A stretch of 41,212 nt of DNA from Hymenobacter sp. (GCA_028288445.1 JAQBNT010000116.1:1-41212), one strand, 5' to 3'. Shown: positions 26,169-33,958, counted from the stretch's first letter. Notes: generated by a model from the sequence alone, not told the origin. Translations and numbers: made by a program.

Positions 26169-27449
26169 ATGAATCCCTTTTCAACCAAAAACCTGCTGCT
26201 GGCCCTGCCGGTGCTGGGGCTGCTGCTCGGCGGCTGCAAAAAGAACGAGCTTGACGACTATTACCACGCGCCGGCCAACGAGTCGCCGGACGCGGGCTTT
26301 GCCGGGCTGGGCCTGCCGCGCGTGCCCCTGAGCCCCCGCTACGCCCCCGGCGATGCCGTGCCGCTCTTCGTGACTTACAACGAAACCGACCAGCTGCGCG
26401 ACATCACCGTGTTTCAGGTGGTGAACAAGGCCGACTCGGTTCAGACGGGCGTGTACCCGGCCAATGGCGCTTTCAATGCCAGCGGGGGCCTGTTGGCCCA
26501 GGCCGTGCCCTACGTGGTACCCACCGCCACCAATGGCGTACCCGTGCGTGTGGACGTTACCCTGACCTTCCAGAACGGGGCCAAGCGCCTGCGCCGCTTC
26601 ACGTATAACATTGCCCAGCCCATCACCATGAAATTCGGGGCCACGCCGGCCACCTACCGCAACACGCTGGCCGCTACCGCCCAGAGCGAGGGCGACATCA
26701 TCGGCTACTCGCTCATCATCAACGAAACCGGGGTGGGAGCGCTGCCCACGCCGCCGGCCCTGCCCACGCCGGCCAACCCGCTGTTTAAAGCGGTGGACAG
26801 CCTCACCACCTTCTATCGCATCGGGACCGGCGCGCCGGTGCGGGTGGGCGTCATTCGGAATCCCTCGAACGGCGCGGCCAACACCCGCACCGTGGACGTG
26901 ACCATCCCGGCCAAAACCAACGGCCAGCCCGTTACCTTTTCGTTCACGGCCTACGGGGCGGTGCAGACGGTCACCGTCACGGCCCCGCCCATTGCCGTGA
27001 CCAACCCCACGGCGCTGGCCACGCTGCGCACCGGCCGCATCAGCGGCGGCCCCAACGCCACGCCCGATTCCCTGGCCTTCAACCTGCGCACCGGCCTCAT
27101 TGAGCCAGCCGCCAACCCGGCCGCCGCCAAGGATTTATTCGTGAGCGGCGTGAGCGGCGGCGTGTTCCTGTCGGCGGCCAACACCACGCGCTACACCAAA
27201 ATCACCCCCTTACAGCTTGACCGGGGCTTCTACTCATCACCCACGGCCAACGCAGTGGGCACGGCCCTCTACGCCAACGGCGTGGCCTCGGCCGCCAGCG
27301 TCAGCGCTGACCTCGGCCCCGTAGCGGCCGGCGACGTGTACGCCGTGCGCATTCGCGGGGCTGAGTTTGCCCTGCTGCGCATCCTCAGCGTGAAGCAAAG
27401 CACGGCAGGCTCCAACGCCCGCGTGCGCTTCGAGTACAAGACGCTGTAA
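26169..27449 (+). CDS. Sus-operon lipoprotein of unknown function (426 aa)
   Basis: The ATG at 26169 starts a lipoprotein signal peptide (LLLALPVLGLLLGGC) with the acylated cysteine about 22 residues in, followed by KKNELDDYYHAP. The remainder looks all-beta, with Ig-like strands (VPLFVTYNETDQLRDITVFQVV, GVPVRVDVTLTFQNGAKRLRRF, GQPVTFSFTAYGAVQTVTVTAPP). It has no catalytic motif that I recognise. Third genes in susCD operons often encode SusE/F-like surface ligand-binding lipoproteins, and that is the most reasonable guess from position. It is 160 bp after susD, with hairpin copy 4 in between, and converges with the gene at 27640. Confidence 0.8.
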   Translation: MNPFSTKNLLLALPVLGLLLGGCKKNELDDYYHAPANESPDAGFAGLGLPRVPLSPRYAPGDAVPLFVTYNETDQLRDITVFQVVNKADSVQTGVYPANGAFNASGGLLAQAVPYVVPTATNGVPVRVDVTLTFQNGAKRLRRFTYNIAQPITMKFGATPATYRNTLAATAQSEGDIIGYSLIINETGVGALPTPPALPTPANPLFKAVDSLTTFYRIGTGAPVRVGVIRNPSNGAANTRTVDVTIPAKTNGQPVTFSFTAYGAVQTVTVTAPPIAVTNPTALATLRTGRISGGPNATPDSLAFNLRTGLIEPAANPAAAKDLFVSGVSGGVFLSAANTTRYTKITPLQLDRGFYSSPTANAVGTALYANGVASAASVSADLGPVAAGDVYAVRIRGAEFALLRILSVKQSTAGSNARVRFEYKTL

Positions 27450-27511
27450 GAAGCCAGTGAAGCTGCCGCCGCGTGCGGCAGACAATTTATCCACAGTGCC
27501 CACGCAGCCTG

Positions 27512-27639
27512 CCACATGTGGTAGGCCGCCACCTGTGGCGATGCCCGTACCCGGTGTGCTCATATAGCCCGGCACCGGTGCCGGTACCCTTAGCCAGTGT
27601 GGTTGCATGGCCCGGCACCGGTGCCGGGCCATGCAACCA
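27512..27639. repeat. Cluster of palindromes with a perfect 40-bp palindrome
   Basis: Positions 27600-27639 form a perfect 40-bp palindrome centred on caccggtg. The same centre recurs as a 16-bp palindrome, ccggcaccggtgccgg, at 27569-27584. Two smaller ones are ccacatgtgg (27512-27521) and the near-palindrome gccacctgtggc (27528-27539). The cluster fills the space between two convergent genes, and its last base immediately precedes the stop codon of the minus-strand gene at 27640. With no loop and no T-run, it is not a classic terminator. Confidence 0.9.
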
Positions 27640-29451
27640 CTATCCGCCGCCAAACAACCGCGCAAAGAAGCCGCGCTTCTTGGGCTTCTCCTTGATTTTG
27701 ACTTTGGAGAAGGGGGATGAAGCTTCGGGCTTGTCGGCTGGGGCGTTGAGGCGGATGCTGGGGCGCGGGCCTGCCGGCGCGGGCTGCGCGGCTACGGCCG
27801 GAGCACCCGGACGGGGCGCACCGCCGGGGGCCTGGCCCAGGGCTACCTCTGCCGGTTGCTGGCCGGTGCTGATGACGCGCATGGGCCGGCTCTCGTTGTG
27901 CAGGCGGTCCACGGCGGTCACGTAATAGGCGTAGGCCTGGCCGGGCACGGCGGTGGTGTCCACGTAGGTGGCGGGGAAGCCGGGGGCCGGCCGGGGCAGT
28001 GCCAGGATGCGGCGCGGGTCGTTGGGGGTGCTGGCCTCGGTGGGCTCGAAGCGGTAGAGGACGTAGTAAGTAGCCGCGTCGCCGTCGGCGGCGGGCGGGC
28101 CGCTCTGCCAGTTCAGCGTCACGGCCGGGCCGAGGCGGCGCAGCGTAAGGTTGGTCACGGGCAGGGGCGGGGTGGCGTCTTTCCAGGGCATGGCCGGCAC
28201 CAGGGCGGGGTAGTGGAACAGGTCTTGGGTGAGCGAATCGGTGGTGTGAAGCGGATTGCGCAGCACCGATTTGGCCGAGAAAAACACGCTGCCCACGGCC
28301 TCGCCGCCGGTGGCGCGGTTGAGGCGAATCTGGCGGGGCAGCTCGCGCGGGTTGCGCCAGGTGGTGTCCGAGCGGGTGCTTTCTAGCATCCGGTAGGTGC
28401 CGTGGCCGATGTAGAGGTGGCGGTCAAAGTGGTTTTTGGCCCACCAGTCCACCAGCACGGGGTAGGGGCAGAGGCGGAAATTGGTGCTCCAGTACAGCTG
28501 CGGCACCACGTAGTCAATCCAGCCCTTCTCCAGCCACAGCCGCGTATCGGCATACAAATTCGAGTACGACGGCTGCCCCGCCCGCGTATCGGACCCCTGC
28601 GGGAAGTCCTTCGACTTGTTCATCCACACCCCAAAGGGCGAGATGCCGAATTTCACCCAGCGCTTGGCGCTCTGAATGCTGTCGTGCAGGTCGTGGATGA
28701 GGATATTGACGTTCTGCCGCCGCCAGTCGCCCACTTTTTTCAGGCTGTCGGGGTTGAAGTCGCGGAAGGCGGCTTCGTCGTGAAACACCTTTCCCGGGTC
28801 GGGGTAGGGGTAGAAATAATCATCGAAATGCACCGCGTCGATGTCGTAGCGCCGCACCACGTCCATAATCACGCGGGTGATGTGCGCCCGCACTTCCGGC
28901 AGGCCGGGATTATACAGCAGCTGCCCGCCATAGCGCAAAAACCACTGCGGATGCTGGCGGTAGGGGTGGTTCGGGGCCAGCCGGCGCGTCACTGAGTCCA
29001 TGGTGGCGCGGTAGGGGTTGAACCAGGCGTGAAACTCCATGCCGCGCCGGTGCGCCTCGGTGATGAGGAAGGGCAGGGGGTCGTCGCCGCCAGCGGGGGC
29101 CTTGCCCTGCACGCCGGTCAGCCACTTGCTCCAGGGCTCCAGGTCCGACTTATAAAAGGCATCCGAGGCGGGCCGAATCTGCACAAACACGGCGTTGAGG
29201 CCGGCGCGCTGGCCGGCATCGAGCAGGCGGCGGTAGTCGCGGCGGTACTGCTCGGGGGCCTCGCCGCGCTGGTTGGGCCAGTCGATGTTTTCGACGGTGG
29301 CAATCCACATGCCGCGCAATTCGCGCTTGGGCGGCGGCAGGGCTTCGGTAGAGTCGGCCTCGGTCTGGGCCAGGGCGGGAAGCAAGCCGCTGAGGCCACT
29401 CAGCAGCAACAGAAAAAACAAAAACCGACCAGCGGAAAGGAAACGACGCAT
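27640..29451 (-). CDS. Family-10-like glycosyl hydrolase (GHL10/DUF187) with FN3-like domain
   Basis: A 603-residue exported protein; the ATG at 29451 (MRRFLSAGRFLFFLLLLSG) starts a signal peptide ending ALAQ|T. Residues about 40-400 match the GHL10 (UPF0748) family: LRGMWIATVENIDWPNQRG, GLNAVFVQIRPASDAFY, GMEFHAWFNPYR, YNPGLPEVR, and AVHFDDYFYPYP with the acidic pair expected in the active site. An FN3-like domain follows (VTNLTLRRLGPAVTLNW to AYYVTAVDR), then a Pro/Ala-rich linker and a short basic tail (KVKIKEKPKKRGFFARLFGGG, in part). GHL10 enzymes are thought to cleave bacterial envelope glycans; the substrate is not established here. Its 3' end touches the 40-bp palindrome. Confidence 0.92.
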   Translation of the reverse strand: MRRFLSAGRFLFFLLLLSGLSGLLPALAQTEADSTEALPPPKRELRGMWIATVENIDWPNQRGEAPEQYRRDYRRLLDAGQRAGLNAVFVQIRPASDAFYKSDLEPWSKWLTGVQGKAPAGGDDPLPFLITEAHRRGMEFHAWFNPYRATMDSVTRRLAPNHPYRQHPQWFLRYGGQLLYNPGLPEVRAHITRVIMDVVRRYDIDAVHFDDYFYPYPDPGKVFHDEAAFRDFNPDSLKKVGDWRRQNVNILIHDLHDSIQSAKRWVKFGISPFGVWMNKSKDFPQGSDTRAGQPSYSNLYADTRLWLEKGWIDYVVPQLYWSTNFRLCPYPVLVDWWAKNHFDRHLYIGHGTYRMLESTRSDTTWRNPRELPRQIRLNRATGGEAVGSVFFSAKSVLRNPLHTTDSLTQDLFHYPALVPAMPWKDATPPLPVTNLTLRRLGPAVTLNWQSGPPAADGDAATYYVLYRFEPTEASTPNDPRRILALPRPAPGFPATYVDTTAVPGQAYAYYVTAVDRLHNESRPMRVISTGQQPAEVALGQAPGGAPRPGAPAVAAQPAPAGPRPSIRLNAPADKPEASSPFSKVKIKEKPKKRGFFARLFGGG

Positions 29452-29486
29452 CAAGCAATAATCAGCAGCAGGAATAATTGCCGCAA

Positions 29487-29587
29487 ATTACGCCAGCGCA
29501 CAGTAGCGCGAACTTTTAGTTCGCGCTCCTGTTCGCTGGCGTAATTGTTGAAAGGGCGCGGGGACGCGAACTAAAAGTTCGCGCTAC
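29487..29587. repeat. Compound nested inverted repeat
   Basis: A perfect 23-bp inverted repeat (29503-29525 and 29565-29587) has arms that are themselves hairpins (cgcgaact ttt agttcgcg). A second perfect 13-bp pair, aattacgccagcg (29487-29499) with its complement at 29534-29546, encloses the left arm. The right end overlaps the stop codon of the small minus-strand gene at 29584. At least two alternative folds are possible. Confidence 0.88.
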
Positions 29588-29874
29588 GAGCCCGTCAGCT
29601 CGGTATCGGTCAGCGGCTGGTCGGGCGTATCGGGTCCGCCTTCGAGGCCGTTGGTCTGGCTGGCGTCGCCGTAGTCGCCGCGAATGCCGGCCCCGTCGCC
29701 CATATTCTGCTGGGTGCTGCTGGGGATGGAGGTACCGGTGCTGGGCTGCTCATCGGGCCCTTTGTCGGGCGTGGCGTTCACGGTCGCCTCCTGCTCCGAA
29801 GTATCGTCGGGCGTGCTGGACGTGGGCGCGTAGTCGGGCTGTGGGTCGGTGGGATTCTGCGTGGGGTCGGGCAT
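29584..29874 (-). CDS. Hypothetical disordered acidic protein (96 aa)
   Basis: The start at 29874 gives MPDPTQNPTDPQPDYAP; the frame extends 16 residues further up, but that part looks like leader DNA. The protein is rich in Pro, Thr, Asp, Gln and Gly, with no hydrophobic segment and no recognisable domain, so it is probably intrinsically disordered and cytoplasmic. Small proteins of this composition are frequent in the genus I suspect, but I cannot assign a function. Its stop codon lies inside the compound inverted repeat at 29487-29587. It is the last gene before the integrase-bearing island. Confidence 0.55.
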   Translation of the reverse strand: MPDPTQNPTDPQPDYAPTSSTPDDTSEQEATVNATPDKGPDEQPSTGTSIPSSTQQNMGDGAGIRGDYGDASQTNGLEGGPDTPDQPLTDTELTGS

Positions 29875-30088
29875 GGTTGGGAGGGAATGTAGAGGATGAA
29901 GGAAGCGCAAAAGCAGCTCCATGCTTGAGTTTACGGCGGCCGGCCCGCACGGTTGGGCGCGGCCGATTGCGCGGCGTATGCCATCTTGCCGGGAAGTTTC
30001 CTTTTCACTCCATTCCCCTCGCCTGCCGTGGCCGATTCCATCACCGAGTAGTACCTGTGATTAATACCGGCATGGTTATATGAATTAA

Positions 30089-30114
30089 GGGCTTTTATTG
30101 CGCTGTAAAAGCCC
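30089..30114. repeat. 9-bp inverted repeat with 8-bp spacer, possible recombination core site
   Basis: Arms gggctttta (30089-30097) and taaaagccc (30106-30114) are perfect complements around an 8-bp spacer (ttgcgctg). That geometry resembles core sites of tyrosine recombinases, and the site lies about 93 bp before the integrase start, at the edge between GC-rich and AT-richer DNA. A simple hairpin or terminator is the alternative; no T-run follows on either strand. Confidence 0.35.
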
Positions 30115-30175
30115 ATAGTTAATGCAATACTTTTACTTATGTGGACTGTTTCATTCCCCGATACATTCCCCGTTC

Positions 30176-30183
30176 TATCTTCG
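30176..30183 (+). promoter_or_regulatory. Candidate -7 element (TATCTTCG) of the integrase gene
   Basis: TATCTTCG differs from the TAnnTTTG consensus by one base and lies 24 bp before the ATG at 30207. A possible -33 (tttc, 30149-30152) is 23 bp upstream, somewhat far. The call is tentative. Confidence 0.35.
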
Positions 30184-30206
30184 TGGCACACTAACCCACG
30201 TTGGCA

Positions 30207-31439
30207 ATGGCAATCATTTCCTTTCACCTGCGCAACCCCAAGGCTGTAAAACCCACGCCCGTTTTCATGTCGCTATACGCTGACAACCAACAAACGAAGA
30301 TAAAGACCGGCTTGCGCATCGAGCCAAAGCAGTGGGATGTGGAAGGGCAGAAGTGCAAAACCAGGGGCAAGGGGCTGCTGCAAACCAACGGTCAGACCAA
30401 TACCGACCTCGCGGGCATGGCTACGCGGGCCATTGCGTTCTATGGGGCGCGGCGAGCAGTTGGGCGTATCCCAACCGGCGCGGAAATATGGGAGGCTATC
30501 AAGCCGGTGGGGTCCCCGGAAGCTGACCTTGCCCCTGACCTGCTGGCTGACTTCGAGCAGTATCTGAGCTACTTAAAGCCCACCCGCGCCCCGAATACCA
30601 TCAAGGCCAAACGAACGACCTATAACCATCTCGCGGCCTACATTAAACACACCGGCCGCCCGCTGACCTATACCGATATAGACCGGGTGTTCCGGGACGG
30701 CTTCACGGCTTATCTATCGAGTGTGGCGGGTGTGGCTGATAATACGTTGGCAAAGCAGCTAACTATTCTAAAGAGCTTTCTCAATTATGCCACCGAGCAT
30801 GGACGCACCCCGCGAGTTGATATTACTGGCTGGGCGTGGAAGTTCAAGGAGCCGGACATTTTGCCGCTTACTGCTGCTGAGCTGGTGGCTGTAGAAGGAC
30901 TAACCGACTTGCCCGATTACCTGCAAAATGCCCGCGACCTTTTTCTGCTTATGTGTTATACCGGCCTGCGCTACTCGGATGCAGTCAGATTGAAGCCGGA
31001 ATACGATAAAGGCGACTACCTGGAACTGACGGCTACCAAAACGGATGACGCGCTGACTATCTATATCCGGCGCTCCCTGCGGCCTATACTGGCGCGATAC
31101 TGGGCCGGGCAAATACACCTATCCCCCAATCGTTCGCTAAACAGGCAAATAAAAGTGCTGGCCCGATTGGCTGGTATTAACGCGCCCACAGAAGTAGTGC
31201 GCTACTATTCACAGACAAGCCGCACCGTGAAGGAAACCTACCAGAAGTATGAACTAGTCGGGTGCCATACGGCCCGCCGCACCTACGTTACCTTGTCGAT
31301 TGAGTTAGATGCCCCGGCCGACGTGGTGATGCAGGCTACGGGCCACAAAAACCACCGCACCCTGCAACGCTATAACAAAACAACGCCTAGCCGGCAGGTG
31401 GCAGCCATGCGCAAAGCATTGGGGGAGGAAGGGGAGTAG
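30207..31439 (+). CDS. Tyrosine recombinase / integrase, Bacteroidota phage-integrase type
   Basis: A 410-residue site-specific recombinase. The ATG at 30207 (MAIISFHLRNPKAVK) is preferred over a TTG six bases earlier. Residues about 1-90 are the arm-DNA-binding domain (TPVFMSLYADNQQTKIKTGLRIEPKQWD), followed by a SAM-like core-binding domain (DFEQYLSYLKPTRAPNTIKAK). The catalytic domain shows TGLRYSD with the first catalytic Arg, CHTARRTYVT as the HxxR box, GHKNHRTLQRYNK with the second His and the nucleophile Tyr. All expected residues are present, so it should be active. It marks the left end of what looks like an integrative island. Its stop codon directly abuts that of the convergent small gene at 31440. 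Confidence 0.93.
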   Translation: MAIISFHLRNPKAVKPTPVFMSLYADNQQTKIKTGLRIEPKQWDVEGQKCKTRGKGLLQTNGQTNTDLAGMATRAIAFYGARRAVGRIPTGAEIWEAIKPVGSPEADLAPDLLADFEQYLSYLKPTRAPNTIKAKRTTYNHLAAYIKHTGRPLTYTDIDRVFRDGFTAYLSSVAGVADNTLAKQLTILKSFLNYATEHGRTPRVDITGWAWKFKEPDILPLTAAELVAVEGLTDLPDYLQNARDLFLLMCYTGLRYSDAVRLKPEYDKGDYLELTATKTDDALTIYIRRSLRPILARYWAGQIHLSPNRSLNRQIKVLARLAGINAPTEVVRYYSQTSRTVKETYQKYELVGCHTARRTYVTLSIELDAPADVVMQATGHKNHRTLQRYNKTTPSRQVAAMRKALGEEGE

Positions 31440-31628
31440 CTACCGAATGGCTTTGCCGTAGGGTGGGTGTTCGTCGCCGGGCTTTTGCGGGGCACCATAG
31501 GTTGCGCCGGTTTGCGAGTCAATAACAAAGCTCCCGTCGGGGCTGGCAACGTAGCGCCCCGTCTGCGCGTGTTCGTGCAGCACGTAGAGCAGGGCGAAAG
31601 CAAACAGGGCGGCGAGTAACTTTTGCAT
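31440..31628 (-). CDS. Small single-pass or exported protein (62 aa)
   Basis: The protein begins MQKLLAALFAFALLYVLHEHAQ, a membrane anchor or signal peptide, followed by TGRYVASPDGSFVIDSQTGATYG and a short charged tail. The pattern of a hydrophobic N-terminus and a small GRY...IDxxTG domain recurs in Bacteroidota small proteins, but I know of no function. Its stop codon sits back-to-back with the integrase stop. Upstream, 31647-31668 is a near-perfect palindrome (cacggc...gccgtg), which could be an operator. Confidence 0.55.
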   Translation of the reverse strand: MQKLLAALFAFALLYVLHEHAQTGRYVASPDGSFVIDSQTGATYGAPQKPGDEHPPYGKAIR

Positions 31629-31688
31629 GAGGTGTAAACGTGGCTACACGGCGCAAAATTGTGCCGTGAGGAATCATCACATTTTAGA

Positions 31689-31723
31689 CATAAGCCCTCC
31701 ACGGCTTGAATCGTGGGCTTATG
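31689..31723. repeat. 9-bp inverted repeat upstream of a decayed HTH gene
   Basis: Arms cataagccc (31689-31697) and gggcttatg (31715-31723) are perfect complements around a 17-nt spacer that itself has cacg/cgtg complementarity. It ends six bases before the ATG of the decayed gene at 31729. It could be the old operator of that gene or a terminator; which one is not clear. Confidence 0.45.
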
Positions 31724-31728
31724 CTTGT

Positions 31729-31899
31729 ATGCCCCGTCACCACATCTAGCACATCACCGCCACGATTAAGCACCTACGCCAGCACTACGACCGCCAGCCC
31801 ATAAAGTAATTGGCCGCTGAATTGGGTATTGCCCCGCGAAATCTCTACAACCTGGCTAAGCGGGGAGGGATTCGGAAGCGGGAAAAGCAGCAGGATTAA
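31729..31899 (+). pseudogene. Helix-turn-helix small protein with two in-frame stops
   Basis: One frame reads MPRHHI*HITATIKHLRQHY, then DRQPIK*LAAELGIAPRNLY and NLAKRGGIRKREKQQD before a TAA at 31897. The stops are TAG at 31747-31749 (one change from CAG, Gln) and TAA at 31807-31809 (one change from GAA, Glu). The segment IKxLAAELGIAPRNLYNLAK is a clear helix-turn-helix with a basic tail. With both changes reversed, the 56-residue product would be an ordinary small DNA-binding regulator. Because both TAG and TAA are affected, decay is more likely than stop-codon recoding. The call is based on the reading frame and motif. Confidence 0.65.
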
Positions 31900-31930
31900 A
31901 AGCTCACGGTACGGCGTGCGGCGGGCACGA

Positions 31931-31968
31931 AAAAGCCCCAGCTCTGTATGGGGCCGGGGCTTTTAGGG
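31931..31968. terminator. Bidirectional terminator
   Basis: Arms aaaagcccc (31931-31939) and ggggctttt (31956-31964) are perfect complements, with T-runs on both strands. It terminates the minus-strand gene at 32002 and would also stop transcripts coming from the decayed HTH gene. Confidence 0.85.
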
Positions 31969-32001
31969 TGAGAACTACTTTTCCACAGGCAACAAATGCG
32001 T

Positions 32002-33189
32002 TCAATAGTACATGCTGAGGCTGGTTATATCAACGGGAACAGGGGCCGGGCATCTAACCCAAGTTGTTGTATTCGTGTCTTCATTATACACACGTTTTTC
32101 CCAGACGAGGCCATTAACATCATTTGTGCGCATGACATCGGTAATTGGGGTACCCCCCAGGATTTGAAATTGCAATTCTCCGTCTATTTTGGTGTTATCG
32201 CCTCCAACGCCCCTTCTTATTCCAAAAAGTTCGCAGTCTGGCACTACTTTAAAGGCGTATACATAATGGAATGCGTCTTGCTTAAAACTGAAGGCCGTTG
32301 CGAAGTTCAGTGCAATACTGATGGTTTGCGAGACAGGTACATCCGATGAGCCTATAGCCAATTGTCGCATTGTGTATAATGCCGAATCGCCTGTGCCCTC
32401 TATTCGTGGCCCGTTTGCTTGGTAGAATTCCGATGGGACGGTATTCGGCCTCCTGAGCGTGCGTATTGCCTTTGACGACAAATAGCCTGCTTCCATTGCA
32501 ACGTTGTCTCCTGTAAAAGTAGGTCCACGAAATACCTGAACCGGCATGGTGACTTTCAACTGCGTTGTAAGCCCTGGGCTAAGACCTGCATCGTACTTAC
32601 TTTTTGTGCTGGTTCCAAGAGTAGACTCGGCAAGAAGGTATTTGTTGAATTTTCTGATTTCCGCCGGACTCTTGCATCCGAACTCTACCGCCGTCCGCAA
32701 ATCAACTTGCCGTTCACTGAGAACATCTAGGTAAATAAGCACTGAATCAGATTGAGGGGCGAAGGAATGGCCGAAAAAAATTCTGTCGCCAGTTCGACTG
32801 GATGAAAAGCTTACACTTCGATTTGCTTTCATGTCCATAGAGATTTGCGAATCCTCGTTCAACGATGCAAGATTATTCCCATGCGATTGCTTAAAGGACA
32901 GTGTTAAATTGCTTGGCGTACAAAGGGCAGTAGTCGTGTATGTATAGCGATGCCTATTCTTGGCAAGTATCATATTCACATCAGCAATGCTAGCAGGCGG
33001 GCGAGCATCTAAGCAATTGATGCTCTTGGTTGCAACCCATATATTATCGTTGGTATAGTTGGTAACATATACATGATATGTCGTTGGTGTTTGCCCAAAG
33101 CTGACAGAGCGGGCAAGGAAAAACAGGATGCCTGTCAAGGTCATCAAAAGCCTGATTTTGTGACTTTTGGTTGAATTTGGATTGGTCAT
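32002..33189 (-). CDS. Secreted protein with a cholera-toxin-like ADP-ribosyltransferase pattern (395 aa)
   Basis: The ATG at 33189 is used (a GTG one codon earlier is possible). A signal peptide ends near SVSFGQ|TP (about residue 33). Residues about 35-180 form a beta-rich N-terminal domain with no known family. From about 215 the sequence follows the R-S-E ADP-ribosyltransferase layout: VFRG with R221 (compare LYRA in cholera toxin), GYLS (236-239), VSQTISIALNFATAFS (S287, compare VSTS), HYVYAFKV, and DGELQFQILGGTPITDV with E338 (compare EQEVSALGGIP). Middle STS is SQT and the ExE motif is DGE. The enzyme would move ADP-ribose from NAD to a target outside the cytoplasm. The overall match is striking but made by eye. 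Terminators flank it, so it is monocistronic. Confidence 0.7.
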   Translation of the reverse strand: MTNPNSTKSHKIRLLMTLTGILFFLARSVSFGQTPTTYHVYVTNYTNDNIWVATKSINCLDARPPASIADVNMILAKNRHRYTYTTTALCTPSNLTLSFKQSHGNNLASLNEDSQISMDMKANRSVSFSSSRTGDRIFFGHSFAPQSDSVLIYLDVLSERQVDLRTAVEFGCKSPAEIRKFNKYLLAESTLGTSTKSKYDAGLSPGLTTQLKVTMPVQVFRGPTFTGDNVAMEAGYLSSKAIRTLRRPNTVPSEFYQANGPRIEGTGDSALYTMRQLAIGSSDVPVSQTISIALNFATAFSFKQDAFHYVYAFKVVPDCELFGIRRGVGGDNTKIDGELQFQILGGTPITDVMRTNDVNGLVWEKRVYNEDTNTTTWVRCPAPVPVDITSLSMYY

Positions 33190-33293
33190 CACGATGATTA
33201 TTTAGTATATAACAAAGGTTGACCACTCAATATGGGGATAAAAGAGTAGTAATACGCGGTTTGCAAAACACGTAGTTATACTTGGAATGACCA

Positions 33294-33326
33294 CAAAAAG
33301 GCCCCGGCTCTTTGGGGGCCGGGGCT
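33294..33326 (-). terminator. Rho-independent terminator of the HExxH gene
   Basis: Arms gccccggc (33301-33308) and gccggggc (33318-33325) pair perfectly. On the minus strand a T-run follows (complement of 33294-33299). It lies 30 bp past the stop of the gene at 33356. Confidence 0.85.
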
Positions 33327-33355
33327 GTGTGCTTTAAGGGCTATTTCGACAAGGG

Positions 33356-33922
33356 TTACTCTGCGTCAATACCAACGCCGTCCGCTACAATCGTTTTTTC
33401 AAACGCTTCGCGCGTTGAATCATCTATCCATTCTATCTCGATTGGCTCACTGGTAAGTGAAGTGCCACAGAGCGTAGCCTGGGAATTGTCTCCAATCCAG
33501 TACGGGGCCGTTTCTTTATACCCTGGCGCGTCCCGCCCTTCGTCGCTGTGTGGAAATTCATACCCTTTTAGTGCGTAGCTCAAGGCATGCACGCTTTCAT
33601 GAATCAGGGTTGACGTGATTTCACAAACCGGACGACTCAGCGCGTTCGTATTATAGTACAAATTCTTTGGGTAATTTGGGTCAAACGCTCCATTGACTCC
33701 TACGGGTTTTGTGTATTCACGCAAGTGTAGCGTTAGCGTGGTGCTTTTAAAAAGCGCGTCTAGTTCTTGTGGGGTTAGGTTACTTGGAACGGTGTCCTTG
33801 AAAGGGGTTGTCCGCTGGGCGAGCAGTTGGGTTAAGCCTTCCCCGGCGAGGTAGTCGCTCGCTGCGCTGGCAGCCTCCTTAAGCTTTTTATTGGTGCGCG
33901 AGTAGGTGATGGTGACGGGCAT
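33356..33922 (-). CDS. Putative zinc metallopeptidase with HExxH motif (188 aa)
   Basis: The start at 33922 (MPVTITYSRTNKKLKEAA) is supported by a full TAnnTTTG element 37 bp upstream; the frame remains open for 26 more codons that lie over this promoter. The motif TLIHESVHALSYALKGYEFP contains H108, E109 and H112, the zincin signature, on a hydrophobic helix. KETAPYWIG, about 25 residues later, could supply the third ligand (Glu). There is no signal peptide. The family is unknown to me; an Asn-rich approach to the motif and the acidic C-terminus are not diagnostic. It precedes the ADP-ribosyltransferase-like gene on the same strand but has its own terminator. It could be a peptidase-type toxin or effector, which is speculation. 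Confidence 0.7.
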   Translation of the reverse strand: MPVTITYSRTNKKLKEAASAASDYLAGEGLTQLLAQRTTPFKDTVPSNLTPQELDALFKSTTLTLHLREYTKPVGVNGAFDPNYPKNLYYNTNALSRPVCEITSTLIHESVHALSYALKGYEFPHSDEGRDAPGYKETAPYWIGDNSQATLCGTSLTSEPIEIEWIDDSTREAFEKTIVADGVGIDAE

Positions 33923-33958
33923 TGGATAGGTGGGTTTAGAGGAGAAAATGCTGAGACG

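Noticed and set aside
30089..30114. tRNA gene as integration target beside the integrase
   Set aside because: No cloverleaf or T-loop sequence could be found by eye from 29.9 to 30.2 kb.
31729..31899. Stop-codon recoding in the HTH frame
   Set aside because: Both TAG and TAA would have to be read through; the rest of the window uses TAA and TAG as ordinary stops.
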